Shown one piece after another: positions 9,562 through 17,169 of a stretch of DNA of 21,457 nucleotides. Location of the stretch: NCBI GenBank assembly GCA_039934475.1, contig JBDTMC010000081.1, forward strand, positions 1-21,457, given 5' to 3'. The notes under the pieces were generated by a model, which was given only the letters and a program-made list of their open reading frames with translations, had not been told where the DNA came from and ran no database searches. Position 1 is the first letter of the stretch. Every line of letters starts with the position of its first letter. The position numbers were made by a program, and so were the translations under genes. Source of the DNA: JBDTMC01 sp039934475. Lineage in GTDB: Bacteria; Acidobacteriota; Terriglobia; Bryobacterales; Bryobacteraceae.

Positions 9562-9639
9562 ACGGTTTGATGCTCATTGGCAGGGAGATGTTTCGGGCAA
9601 TTCGGCCTTCACCAGTCAGCGGTTCGAATCCTGGACCGT
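9562..9639 (+). other. Possible degenerate tRNA-like remnant
   Basis: A 78-nt stretch carries tRNA hallmarks in order: ends that pair (ACGGT at 9562-9566 with ACCGT at 9635-9639), a D-arm-like CTCATTGGCAGGGAG, and a canonical T-loop string GGTTCGAATCC at 9621-9631. The T-stem pairs for only two base pairs and no convincing anticodon stem forms, so it cannot be a working tRNA as read. It may be a decayed tRNA, possibly left by an integration event, or a coincidence. It lies in the 214-bp gap between the first Omp85 gene and the mazEF remnant, where I see no gene or strong promoter. Confidence 0.25.
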
Positions 9640-9691
9640 CGCGTAACCACCACGCACACGCCCCGACGCCCCCCGGAGCCTCCTTTGGCAG

Positions 9692-9865
9692 TCATCCACT
9701 GAGGGCATGTATCTTAGCCCGCACTTCAGCCAATTGTTCAGGCGAGACGCGGCCCTTTGGTTTGGCATCCCCGCTGCGCCAATCAAGGCTCTTCACCTGA
9801 TCCGCCTGAGGTGTGAAGTTGATCCACACGATCTCGCCGGCGTCAGGAACATTAGGCTTCTTCAT
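9692..9865 (-). pseudogene. mazF: MazF-type toxin remnant with large internal deletion
   Basis: A 57-residue open frame that joins the two ends of a MazF/PemK mRNA interferase. Residues 1-21 (VPDAGEIVWINFTPQA) match the MazF N-terminal strand; residues 22-57 (DQVKSLDWR..., KGRVSPEQLAEVRAKI) match its C-terminal third, as in the E. coli VPDMGDLIWVDFDP and DQVKSIAWRARGATKKG. About 53 residues in between are missing, including the GHRPAVVLSP arginine and the downstream threonine needed for catalysis, so it cannot be an active endoribonuclease. The join lies near 9800-9808 and is in frame. The ATG at 9865 overlaps the end of mazE, the normal arrangement of the pair. The identification rests on recall of the family sequence, but both ends are distinctive. 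Confidence 0.8.
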
Positions 9866-10022
9866 TACAGACTTCTTTGCCTTCGGGAAGTTCGATGACG
9901 ATCCTGCCTTTGTCTTCGCGTACCTTGACAACTTCATCCAGGCCGAGGTGAATGGCCTCCATCACGGGGGCCGGAATCCTCACGGCCGCGCTGTTGCCCC
10001 ACTTCTTTACCGTCGCTCTCAT
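9852..10022 (-). pseudogene. mazE: MazE-type antitoxin, shortened (AbrB-fold DNA-binding domain kept)
   Basis: From the ATG at 10022 (in-frame alternatives at 10046 and 10049) this encodes 56 residues. MRATVKKWGNSAAVRIP followed by GLDEVVKVREDKGRIVIEL is a complete MazE/AbrB swapped-hairpin DNA-binding domain. The usual toxin-binding tail (DDLLAxITPENLH type) is absent: the domain joins directly to PEGKEV, which resembles the ...VGKEVW end of full-length MazE. The last residues CNEEA look like a frameshifted run through the old stop: TAATG at 9867-9863 would be a MazE stop overlapping the MazF start if one G were restored before it (TGG TAA instead of TGT AA). It may still bind its operator, but probably cannot neutralise a MazF. 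I see no clear ribosome-binding site or promoter. Confidence 0.72.
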
Positions 10023-10120
10023 GACCCGAGTAGGGCGGGAGTCCATCATGTTTCTTTGCAGGGAGTGAATTGCCGTGGCTCAACGCCACCAGTGGAGAAG
10101 GGGATTTACAGACGACGACT

Positions 10121-10162
10121 AAAAAGCCGTAGGGGCGTCGAAAATTCGGGCGCCCCTCCGGC
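10121..10162 (-). terminator. Rho-independent terminator of the propeller gene
   Basis: Read on the minus strand, GCCG plus AGGGGCG (10159-10162 and 10151-10157) pair with CGCCCCT plus CGGC (10131-10137 and 10126-10129) across one mismatch, and the loop can extend pairing through CGAA/TTCG. The stem is followed directly by TTTTT (10121-10125). It lies 35 bp after the stop at 10197 and fits termination of that gene, separating it from mazEF. Confidence 0.8.
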
Positions 10163-10196
10163 CTTAGCTATACAAACGAGCCAACGTCGTGCGTGC

Positions 10197-11702
10197 TTAT
10201 TGCACGGTAATATATGCAAACACGGTTAGATTATTCGCTCCTCTACCGACGATGGAATGCACCCCCGGGGCCGCTTGAAGTGGAATCGGGAACGTCACTG
10301 TCAAGCTGCCATGGCTGTCAGTCTCACCCGTAGCCGCCAGAAAGAGGTCATCAAAACGAACATCCACCAAGTCACCCTGGTTGAACCCAAATCCGCGGAC
10401 AGTCAAAATGCTTCCGGGCGTGATCGTGGCTGGTGCTGCCAGAAGCCTTGCCAGAATAGAGAGTTTGGCAACTGCGACTTTTTTGCTGGTTCGGCCGGAA
10501 GCGACGTAACTATTGAGGCCTGATGGAGCGGGCCGGATCGGGACGGTGATTGAGAAACTTCCGCTGGCATCGGCGACGGCGGTCCGCAGCGGGCCTGTCG
10601 CATCCAGGATGGTGACGGTCTCCCCGGCGCCGAAGCTTAGCCCGTTCAACGTTACGTTCTCACCCGGCAGGCCGCGCGAGGCTGGCGTGCTAAGTATTGC
10701 CGTCTGGTAGATCACCTGACCTATGCGGTTGGCAGAGTTTTCCGCTACCCAGATGCGGCCGCCCGGACCCACGGTCAAGCCCTGAAGATAGCCCGGTGTC
10801 GGCATGGCGAACTGCGCGGTCACTCCTAAGGTCGTCATGCGTCCCAGGTTCGCGCCGTAATTCTCGGTAAACCACAAAGCACCATCCGTGCCGGCAACGA
10901 TGCTGATGGGGCCGCCCCCGCTCGGGAATTCTGTTACTGTCCCGGTCACTGTCAGCCGCCCAATCTTGTTCGCCGATTGCTCTGTAAACCACATGGCGCC
11001 ATCAGGCCCGGCGGTGATCCCGGTAGGAAAAGCATCCGGCGTCGGTACGCCGAATTCCGTGATCGTTCCACTGGTTGTGATGCGGCCAATCTGATTGCGA
11101 GAGGATTCGGTAAACCACAGCGCGCCATCGGGTCCGGGTGTAATGTCGATCGGATAGCTTCCGTCGATCAGACTGAATTCAGTAATGTCGCCATGAGTAG
11201 TGATTCGGCCGATTTTGTGGATGTTGAATTCTGTAAACCACAATGCCCCATCCGATCCGGTTACAATCTTTGCGGGAAAGCTGTTCGCCGTCGGCAGTGG
11301 ATACTCGGTTATTGCGCCCGCCAACGTGATGCGTCCGATTTTGTTTGTGAAATACTCGGTGAACCACAAGGCGCCATCGGGACCAACGGTGATTCCATAT
11401 GGCGCGCTATCCGGCGTTGGAATTGCAAACTCAGTGATTGCACCGGCCGTCGTAATGCGCCCGATCTTACTGGCGCCGTATTCGGTAAACCACACTGCCC
11501 CATCAGGACCTTGTGTCAGGGCCTGGGGGAAGCTGTTCGCCGTGGGAGCCACATGTTCAACGATTGCGACTTGTGCTGATAGTCTTGCCGCCCCTCCTGC
11601 CAGCAGTGCTGCTACACACGCCGCGCGGACCCAATTTGAGAATGGTGCGCTTGGACCATAGCGCTCTTGATTCCGTGTCTTATTCGAATCTTTCAAAACC
11701 AT
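10197..11702 (-). CDS. Secreted seven-bladed beta-propeller protein (streptogramin lyase-like) with two C-terminal Ig/IPT-like domains
   Basis: From the ATG at 11702 this encodes 501 residues. After a signal peptide (ACVAALLAGGAARLSAQ) come seven blades of ~42 residues, each built around GPDGALWFTE...NKIGRIT...G.ITEF; the seventh is degenerate (GPGGRIWVAENSANRIGQ). Seven blades match the virginiamycin B lyase (Vgb) fold. The two following ~85-residue beta-sandwich units (GENVTLNGLSFGAGETVTI and GSILTVRGFGFNQGDLVDV) look like IPT/TIG or Ig-like domains. None of the seven P-x-x-(I/L) positions before GPDG, where I would expect the catalytic histidines of real Vgb, carries histidine, so antibiotic lyase activity is unlikely; an extracellular binding or structural role is more plausible. 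In-frame starts up to 11786 exist, but only the one chosen gives a normal signal peptide with a short basic N-terminus. It has its own terminator. Confidence 0.87.
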   Translation of the reverse strand: MVLKDSNKTRNQERYGPSAPFSNWVRAACVAALLAGGAARLSAQVAIVEHVAPTANSFPQALTQGPDGAVWFTEYGASKIGRITTAGAITEFAIPTPDSAPYGITVGPDGALWFTEYFTNKIGRITLAGAITEYPLPTANSFPAKIVTGSDGALWFTEFNIHKIGRITTHGDITEFSLIDGSYPIDITPGPDGALWFTESSRNQIGRITTSGTITEFGVPTPDAFPTGITAGPDGAMWFTEQSANKIGRLTVTGTVTEFPSGGGPISIVAGTDGALWFTENYGANLGRMTTLGVTAQFAMPTPGYLQGLTVGPGGRIWVAENSANRIGQVIYQTAILSTPASRGLPGENVTLNGLSFGAGETVTILDATGPLRTAVADASGSFSITVPIRPAPSGLNSYVASGRTSKKVAVAKLSILARLLAAPATITPGSILTVRGFGFNQGDLVDVRFDDLFLAATGETDSHGSLTVTFPIPLQAAPGVHSIVGRGANNLTVFAYITVQ

Positions 11703-11841
11703 AAAATGCCTGCTTCCGTACAGTATGTTGATGTGAGGAATCCACTTCAGAATGAGTGGTTTACATCGACTATCCATACTAACCACACAAGGGTACTAGA
11801 AGGCAAAATTCTGTAGCTGATTTAACAGGTTTATCTTTGAA

Positions 11842-11878
11842 ATGACAGCCTCGAGAAACGATGTCTCGATGCTGTCAT
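11842..11878. repeat. Strong imperfect hairpin downstream of the tRNA
   Basis: ATGACAGC (11842-11849) pairs with GCTGTCAT (11871-11878), and TCGAGA (11851-11856) with TCTCGA (11864-11869), with one mismatch and a 7-nt loop. There is no clean T-run on either side, only TTTCAAAG on the minus side. It lies 70 nt beyond the 3' end of the tRNA and may help end its transcript. It may alternatively be a dispersed intergenic repeat: the adjoining GTCATACCGAGCCGAGAGG resembles the GTCAT..CCGAG..GAGGAAT repeats common in some bacterial genomes. The rest of the 245-bp gap 11703-11947 shows no gene. Confidence 0.5.
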
Positions 11879-11947
11879 ACCGAGCCGAGAGGTTCCAGGT
11901 TGCTTCTTTTGGAGGCGTTCAACTGATTGGGAAGCTGTTGAAAGGAT

Positions 11948-12023
11948 TGGTGGGCCCTGTTGGATTTGAACCAACGACCAACGGATTATGAGTCCGCTGC
12001 ACTAACCGCTGTGCTAAGGGCCC
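11948..12023 (-). tRNA. trnI(cau): tRNA-Ile(CAU), the lysidine-modified AUA-reading isoacceptor
   Basis: A complete 76-nt cloverleaf with encoded CCA. The acceptor stem is GGGCCCT/AGGGCCC; the D-arm is AGCACAGCGGTTAGTGC; the anticodon arm is GCGGA-CTCATAA-TCCGT with anticodon CAU; the T-arm is GTTGG-TTCAAAT-CCAAC; the 3' end is ACCA. A CAU anticodon can mean Met or Ile2, but the body closely matches E. coli ileX-type tRNA-Ile2 (CTTAGC...GGTTAG...GACTCATAATC...TTGGTC), not initiator or elongator Met. The first anticodon base would be converted to lysidine by TilS so that it reads AUA. It stands alone between the propeller and PEP-CTERM genes. Confidence 0.95.
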
Positions 12024-12091
12024 ACTGGTGGAGGGAAGCGATTCTTTTCAGACTGTATCACGATTTGTGATTAGCCCATCCGTGGAAATGG

Positions 12092-12121
12092 AAAACCCGG
12101 CGGACTGATCCGCCGGGTTTT
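12092..12121 (-). terminator. Terminator after the PEP-CTERM gene
   Basis: A perfect 13-bp stem: AAAACCCGGCGGA (12092-12104) pairs with TCCGCCGGGTTTT (12109-12121) around a CTGA tetraloop. A-tract and T-tract on opposite arms make it usable in both directions. It lies 29 bp past the stop of the PEP-CTERM gene and would also shield the tRNA gene that follows on the same strand. Confidence 0.88.
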
Positions 12122-12150
12122 CTGCAATCCGTTCTTTTCTTGCGAGTTAA

Positions 12151-12918
12151 CTAATTCGCCCGTCGACGGCGGAGGAAGCCGGCCGCGCACAGGCCCAGCC
12201 CAACCAGCGCCATCGTGGTGGGCTCAGGCACCGGCGCCAGCGATGAATCGACGGTGCCGTTGACCGAACCGAAATTGTCGCCGTAGTAGTTGTTGGGGCC
12301 GTGGAAGGCAATTCCATCGTACGCGTCGGCAAAGCCGAGGAACAGCCGGGTTGCGCCAGCCGGTACAACAAACTGCTGCAGCGCGCCGGAACCGGTGCCC
12401 GTCATGCCGTCACCGATGAAGAATGTTTGTCCAACTTCAGGAGAGAGGCTCGCGAAATTCGTTCCCATTGACGTGAAGTCGAGCGTTGCCGGGTCGCTTC
12501 CAGACGGTCCGCTGTCCGTTAAGAACACGCCCGTCAGGAACATCGTGGCGGGGGCCATGATGCCGGAAATGCCGGTGCCGGTTCCTGTGATATCAGTCAT
12601 TGTGGACGTGCCACAGGTGCCGCCATCAGTGCTCGTCACCTGATAGCTCACTTGATCCAGCTTCGCTACGTTGCACGCGAGGTATGCGGGGAACGAAGAG
12701 ATGAGGATATTGGTGAAGGTCAACGTGCTGCCACCTACCACCGAAACCTCAATTGGCAGCAACCCACCACCGGGTTCAATGCCAGTGCCCAGCGGAGCGT
12801 TCAATCCGGACAGGAAAATATTCGAGGTGGCCCCGACCGCAAACGCCGCTCCGAACGACGCTCCAGCCGAACCAAGAAGTGACAGGACTCCAACCAGGAG
12901 AAATAAACGGCTGCGCAT
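12151..12918 (-). CDS. PEP-CTERM sorting-domain exported protein
   Basis: A 255-residue secreted protein. Residues 1-24 form a signal peptide (MRSRLFLLVGVLSLLGSAGA). The C-terminus (229-255) is a textbook PEP-CTERM tail: VPEPTTMAL, a short hydrophobic helix and RRRR. In species with an exosortase this tail directs processing and release to the exopolysaccharide matrix or cell surface. The middle is a glycine- and threonine-rich beta-domain with LFLGFADAYDG and NYYGDNFGSVNGTV near the end, a pattern common in PEP-CTERM proteins, and two cysteines that could form a disulfide. The substrate or ligand cannot be told. The ATG at 12918 follows an AGAGGAG ribosome site with 5-nt spacing. It forms a single-gene unit with a putative promoter upstream and a terminator downstream; no exosortase gene is in this window. 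Confidence 0.92.
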   Translation of the reverse strand: MRSRLFLLVGVLSLLGSAGASFGAAFAVGATSNIFLSGLNAPLGTGIEPGGGLLPIEVSVVGGSTLTFTNILISSFPAYLACNVAKLDQVSYQVTSTDGGTCGTSTMTDITGTGTGISGIMAPATMFLTGVFLTDSGPSGSDPATLDFTSMGTNFASLSPEVGQTFFIGDGMTGTGSGALQQFVVPAGATRLFLGFADAYDGIAFHGPNNYYGDNFGSVNGTVDSSLAPVPEPTTMALVGLGLCAAGFLRRRRAN

Positions 12919-13001
12919 AGCGCTCCTCTCGTTGCCAACGACCGCGACCCATCGAGACGAAGACGTCCCTTCTCGTGGTTCGCTTTATTAGTCTGTTAGG
13001 A

Positions 13002-13030
13002 GTTTACTGGAATTCAAAAGGGTAGGTCAA
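13002..13030 (-). promoter_or_regulatory. Putative sigma-70 promoter of the PEP-CTERM gene
   Basis: On the minus strand TTGACC (13030-13025, 5/6 to the -35 consensus) is followed after 17 nt by TAAACT (13007-13002, 4/6 to the -10). Transcription would begin near 12995, giving an untranslated leader of about 77 nt before the ATG at 12918. It lies in the 243-bp gap after the second tamB gene; nothing else is evident there apart from a weak hairpin around CTGGGAGCTTCCAG just past the tamB stop. Confidence 0.4.
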
Positions 13031-13161
13031 GCCTTTCTTTCGTTTGAACTTGCCTGAAGTACCAACATCGTTAATTGTCAGCGCCACCCTTAGTACAGAA
13101 CAACTGATTTGCGCTTTATTTCTGCACATCTTTCCCGAAATCCCTGGAAGCTCCCAGATGT

Positions 13162-16100
13162 TCAATGAATTCGTCGTCTGTACTGAAAGTCCATCCCGAA
13201 AACCCCGTTTTCGTCTCGAACCGCGACTACCGACCACTCCTGGCTCAGATTCCACTCCAGCCGGACCAATTGCTGCTGGCTGCGGTTGAGGTTGGTCACA
13301 TAGGTCAGCGTAACGTCCTTTGAAATCTGCTGTTCCAGAGTCAGGCGGGCTTGCGGCGTGTTGTCGATTCCGGTCAATTGCGGATCGATTTTCAGGCGGC
13401 TCACGCCGAAGAACCTCTCCAGCCGGCTGGAGACAGGCGCCGTCACCGCCTGTCCGAGCAAACTATTGGCGCCGGACTGGAAAAGGCTCGGGTTGCTTCT
13501 GCTCTGTTGTTGGTCGCTGGCGACGTTGGGGTCCGAGGCCGCCGGCGAACGGCCGACGGTCAGAAGGGCGATGATCTCGCTCGATTGCAGAGGAGGGTCG
13601 GAGCGGTAGGTGACATTTAGCTTGTCCACCGGCCCGGCAAAATTTATGTTCACCGTAACTGCGCGGACCCGGGTCTCCAAATCCATATTGACCGATGGTT
13701 CAATTTTGGCCGAGTTAAAAAACGAAATCTCTCCCCGATTGATTGTGTATTTGTTTCCGAAGAATTGAATTTCACCTCGATTTACGGTCACTGTCCCCAG
13801 TAAAACGGGTTTGCTCGGGCTTCCGCGTAAGCGGAGCGTGGCCTCCATCCGCAAGTCGCGCGTCAACGACGTCTGGAACTCCACATTCGGCGACGTATCC
13901 ACCTTAACGTCGAACTGCAAGCCCTGAAGAAACTCACTGGGCGCCGAGGGTGCCGGCAGCGGCTTTCCTGCCTGAGCCAGCAATCCCCCCAAATCCGTGC
14001 GCGCCGTGAACCCCGACCGAATTACAGTGATTGTGCCTGCCAACAAGCTTCGCGAGGAAGTTCCGGTCAGGCTCAGGTCGGCGTCCGCGGTTGTGCTCAC
14101 GCCCTCCGGATACCGCACACGTACCCGTGACGCTTTGGCCTGCAGCCGGTAGATCACGTCGTCTCCGCCCAACCCGACGAAACCGCCCATGCTGATTTCG
14201 CCGCCACCGGTTTGTGCCGTCAACTTCTCGACGTTGGCCCGGTTCCGATCGAACAGTAACACCCCGTTTGCTTTCTCAATTCCGTTGGGAAGTCCTTTCA
14301 CGTAGAAGGATGCGTTGGAGAGTTCCATCCTGCCGCTCACCTGGGGCTCCGCCAGTGATCCCCTGACTGTGGCGTCCAGCGTGGAAACGCCGGCGGCCTG
14401 TAAATCCCGGTTGAAGCTGTTCATGATGACCAGGTCAACTTTGCCCTTCAACTTCAGGTCCCAGGGACTCTTGCTGCCTAGCGCCAGCATGCCCGAGGCG
14501 AAGAAGTCCGTGTTCCGTGCGACAAATTCGCAACTGGTGACCGCAATTCCTTTACGGTCGATGCTTAGGACTACGGGCGCCGCGTTGCGCAGAGCCAGGT
14601 CCGGTGGGGTATCGATCGGGGCACCCAAGCGCTGCCGCTCTTTGGGCCGGATTTCTACCGTTTCTACCCTTACCAAAGCGTGAACTCCATCCGGCGTTAC
14701 CAGATTCCCGTCAAATGTCACACCGCCCTGGAGGAATCCGCGAAAAGGAAAACCAGTAGGGTAGCGGGCCGCCGCAAACGGCTCCAGGTCCGCAAAGTCC
14801 AGCCTCGTCACAGTCAGCCGGCCACTGCCTGGATAGTCACCGGTCAAATCGAAGGTGCCCTCGCCGGAAACCTTTGAGTTCCGCAGTGCGCCAGTCGCGG
14901 TCAGTTTCACCTGACCGCTTTGCGTCGCGGCGTCCAGGCTCAATCCGCCCAACGACGTCTTCTGATATGTCAAATCCCGTAATGCGCCGTGCCCCTGCAG
15001 CGCCTTCACGCGCAATTTCTCCCGCTCCCAAGACACGGTGAACGACGTTTGAAGGTCCACTGCACCGTTGACATCATTCAGCTCGATGCCGGCGATTTGC
15101 GAAAGGGGAAACCCGGTGGTGGCAACCGTGGCATTGACTGTCCCGCCTTTCCATCCGTCCGGCGGTCTTACCCACGTCCCGAGGACCGTTATCAGCGACC
15201 CTCCTGAGGCCAGTTTGCCGTTGGTCACCATCATCCGGTTGCTGTCGAATTGCACTTCAAACCCAATCTGCTCAAAGCGTTGTTCCCCCAGATAGGCGTT
15301 TGCCGCCTGCACCCGTGCGGTGCCGCGCAGGTTCTTCAGGGTGCCCTCCAGTTTGCCGGAGGCTTCAACCACACCACGTAGCGGGAGGTCCGGCTGCTGC
15401 TTTCCGATGAGATTCTGGATGTCGGCCCCGGCGAGAGTGAAATCCGCCGCAACCGCCGGATCGTCACCCGGCTTCCACTGATTCAGGCCAACCCGGCCGC
15501 TCCCCTGCAGGCGTAACGAACCCATTGTCAATGAGGCGGATGTAACGCCAACCCCTGCTGCGCTTACCTCAAGGGAACCTTTCGCCGAATCCACCAGCCT
15601 ACCCTCGTAGAGGAACTTCGTGATGCCCGCGGCACCGGCGATGACGGGGTGGTCTAAGGGCCCGGTGACCCACCCCTCAAACTGCGCCTCGCCCTGCTGC
15701 AGTTCCACGGGCATCTTCGCGGGCGGGGTGGCCGAGGTGAGGGCGAATGCCGGCAGTGCATCGTTCAAGTTCGACGAGACCAACCCCACGTGCAGCCGTT
15801 CCCCGAGGGAACCTTCGAAGTTCATCCGGGTGGAAGCCGTCGCCAGCCACGATGGGCCAAACATGAGCTTACCGACCCGCTGTTTATAGGCCACGTCGAG
15901 GGCCCCGCTCAGCGGCACGCCGCCCGCAGCCTCTGCGATCTCCAACACCGCAGCAATCGAGGTGTCCTGAATGCGTCCCGGCTGAATAGACCCGTCCAAA
16001 TCCACCTTGCCGGATACTAAACCGCTCCATTCCAATGGCTTAGGGATTTGACCCTGCGATAGTCTGGCGAGGGAAAAACCGTTCACCGCGCCCTTCACTC

Positions 16101-17169
16101 GAAATTGGTGTAGTCCCTCAAGCCTGGCGCCCCCGTTGAAATTGCCGCCCAGGGCCGCGATTCGCAAGCCTGTCAATTCCACTACGGCCGGAGTAAACTG
16201 CAACTGGCCCGATGCCCGCGCGCCGCGCAGGGTCCAGCCCTGATACCGATAGCCCAAGCCTTGCCCTTCCAGCGCTCCTGCAATTTCAACCGGACGGCCG
16301 CCACCCAGCCTGATCGTGCCTTCAAACCGGCCGGTGCCCTCGTGGAGCAGCGGAGAATGCACGATGGGACCGATTTCCGACATCGCCGCTTGTGCCTTGA
16401 CGTGAAACTCAGCCGCCAGGTTTTTCAGGTCGTGCAACTGCCCCGAGGCTTCCACCGAGCTTTGTTTCATCCTCAAGCGCGCCTCAGTGAAACGCACGGC
16501 ATCATTTTCTACGATCACGCGTGTATCCGCGCGCTCCACACGAATCGGGTCGATACCCGCGGTGCGCACGGTCACCGGTTCTGCCCCCACCCGGCCGACG
16601 TACCTCTTGGCCGCACCGTCATAGTCGAGAGACACGTTGACACTCTCTCCGCGGACATCGATAGGTATAGTCTCGGTGTCGTAGCGGACCACCCCGTTAC
16701 GTATCTCGATATGTCCTACGGCGAGCCTGATCACTTGTTCCAGTACGTTCGGGCCGCCGCTACGTGCCACTTTCGGCTTGGGCAGGTTGGTTTGGCCATT
16801 CGCGTCCACCAGAATATTCAGGCGCGGCCGGTCGATCTCCAGAGAAGCGATGTCCACGTCGCGTTGGAAGGCCGATATCACCTTCAGTCCCACTTTGACC
16901 TCGCCTGCCTGGAACAACGGATCCTCACCCGCCGGCTCTTTGCCGTGGAGGGTGAATCTGGCCACCCGCGCCTCCAGTTTTTCCCAGTCGAAGTCAAAAG
17001 ACCCCAGTTCGACGCGCCCGCCTGTGGCTTTCTCCACTTCCTGGACGATCCGTTCGCGCACCTTTTCCCGGAACCACTGTGATCGGACAGCCCATAACCC
17101 GCCGATTGTTGCGATCAACAACAGGGCCACCGAGGCCCCGGCGATATACATGATCGTGCGGCGTTTCAT
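13162..17169 (-). CDS. tamB: TamB-like translocation and assembly protein, copy 2 (1335 aa)
   Basis: The paralogue of the TamB-like protein at 924-5798. From the ATG at 17169, a basic start (MKRR) and a hydrophobic anchor to about residue 28 lead into WFREKVRERIVQEVEKATGG and IDRPRLNILVDANGQTNLP, which match the same places in copy 1. Beta-repeat segments follow, then a C-terminal TamB domain with TYRSDPPLQSSEIIALLTVG, FFGVSRLKIDPQLTG and ARLTLEQQISKDVTLTYVTN. The size is close to E. coli TamB. It has one ~209-residue internal unit (starting near residue 586) where copy 1 has two. The start overlaps the SurA-like stop as ATGA with AAGAAGG upstream, the same coupling as in copy 1. Probable role: a periplasm-spanning lipid or protein conduit partnering the adjacent Omp85 barrel. 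No YihY gene follows this copy. Confidence 0.93.
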   Translation of the reverse strand: MKRRTIMYIAGASVALLLIATIGGLWAVRSQWFREKVRERIVQEVEKATGGRVELGSFDFDWEKLEARVARFTLHGKEPAGEDPLFQAGEVKVGLKVISAFQRDVDIASLEIDRPRLNILVDANGQTNLPKPKVARSGGPNVLEQVIRLAVGHIEIRNGVVRYDTETIPIDVRGESVNVSLDYDGAAKRYVGRVGAEPVTVRTAGIDPIRVERADTRVIVENDAVRFTEARLRMKQSSVEASGQLHDLKNLAAEFHVKAQAAMSEIGPIVHSPLLHEGTGRFEGTIRLGGGRPVEIAGALEGQGLGYRYQGWTLRGARASGQLQFTPAVVELTGLRIAALGGNFNGGARLEGLHQFRVKGAVNGFSLARLSQGQIPKPLEWSGLVSGKVDLDGSIQPGRIQDTSIAAVLEIAEAAGGVPLSGALDVAYKQRVGKLMFGPSWLATASTRMNFEGSLGERLHVGLVSSNLNDALPAFALTSATPPAKMPVELQQGEAQFEGWVTGPLDHPVIAGAAGITKFLYEGRLVDSAKGSLEVSAAGVGVTSASLTMGSLRLQGSGRVGLNQWKPGDDPAVAADFTLAGADIQNLIGKQQPDLPLRGVVEASGKLEGTLKNLRGTARVQAANAYLGEQRFEQIGFEVQFDSNRMMVTNGKLASGGSLITVLGTWVRPPDGWKGGTVNATVATTGFPLSQIAGIELNDVNGAVDLQTSFTVSWEREKLRVKALQGHGALRDLTYQKTSLGGLSLDAATQSGQVKLTATGALRNSKVSGEGTFDLTGDYPGSGRLTVTRLDFADLEPFAAARYPTGFPFRGFLQGGVTFDGNLVTPDGVHALVRVETVEIRPKERQRLGAPIDTPPDLALRNAAPVVLSIDRKGIAVTSCEFVARNTDFFASGMLALGSKSPWDLKLKGKVDLVIMNSFNRDLQAAGVSTLDATVRGSLAEPQVSGRMELSNASFYVKGLPNGIEKANGVLLFDRNRANVEKLTAQTGGGEISMGGFVGLGGDDVIYRLQAKASRVRVRYPEGVSTTADADLSLTGTSSRSLLAGTITVIRSGFTARTDLGGLLAQAGKPLPAPSAPSEFLQGLQFDVKVDTSPNVEFQTSLTRDLRMEATLRLRGSPSKPVLLGTVTVNRGEIQFFGNKYTINRGEISFFNSAKIEPSVNMDLETRVRAVTVNINFAGPVDKLNVTYRSDPPLQSSEIIALLTVGRSPAASDPNVASDQQQSRSNPSLFQSGANSLLGQAVTAPVSSRLERFFGVSRLKIDPQLTGIDNTPQARLTLEQQISKDVTLTYVTNLNRSQQQLVRLEWNLSQEWSVVAVRDENGVFGMDFQYRRRIH

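Noticed and set aside
10197..11702. Antibiotic resistance gene (virginiamycin B lyase)
   Set aside because: The fold matches, but the expected catalytic histidines are not seen, and the added signal peptide and Ig/IPT-like domains point to a structural or binding protein.
11948..12023. tRNA-Met on the basis of the CAU anticodon
   Set aside because: The acceptor, D-arm and anticodon-stem sequences follow the Ile2 (ileX-like) pattern, so CAU here is the lysidine-modified isoleucine anticodon.
13141..13161. Terminator right after tamB copy 2
   Set aside because: The only hairpin (CTGGGAGCTTCCAG) is short, includes a G-T pair, and has no following T-run.
13004..13255. Small minus-strand gene upstream of the PEP-CTERM gene
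   Set aside because: Most of it lies in another frame over the 3' end of tamB copy 2; its translation has no domain, and it covers the putative promoter.
16261..17082. Long plus-strand open frame (273 codons) opposite the start of tamB copy 2
   Set aside because: It mirrors a well-supported minus-strand gene with clear family motifs. The plus-strand translation is rich in H, R and P with no recognisable domain, as expected of an antisense shadow in GC-rich DNA. The same applies to the plus-strand frames at 4203-4769 and 19001-19819.
924..17169. Recent tandem duplication or assembly duplication of the operon
   Set aside because: The two copies differ throughout at protein level, in length, and in internal repeat number, so they are not a near-identical artefact.
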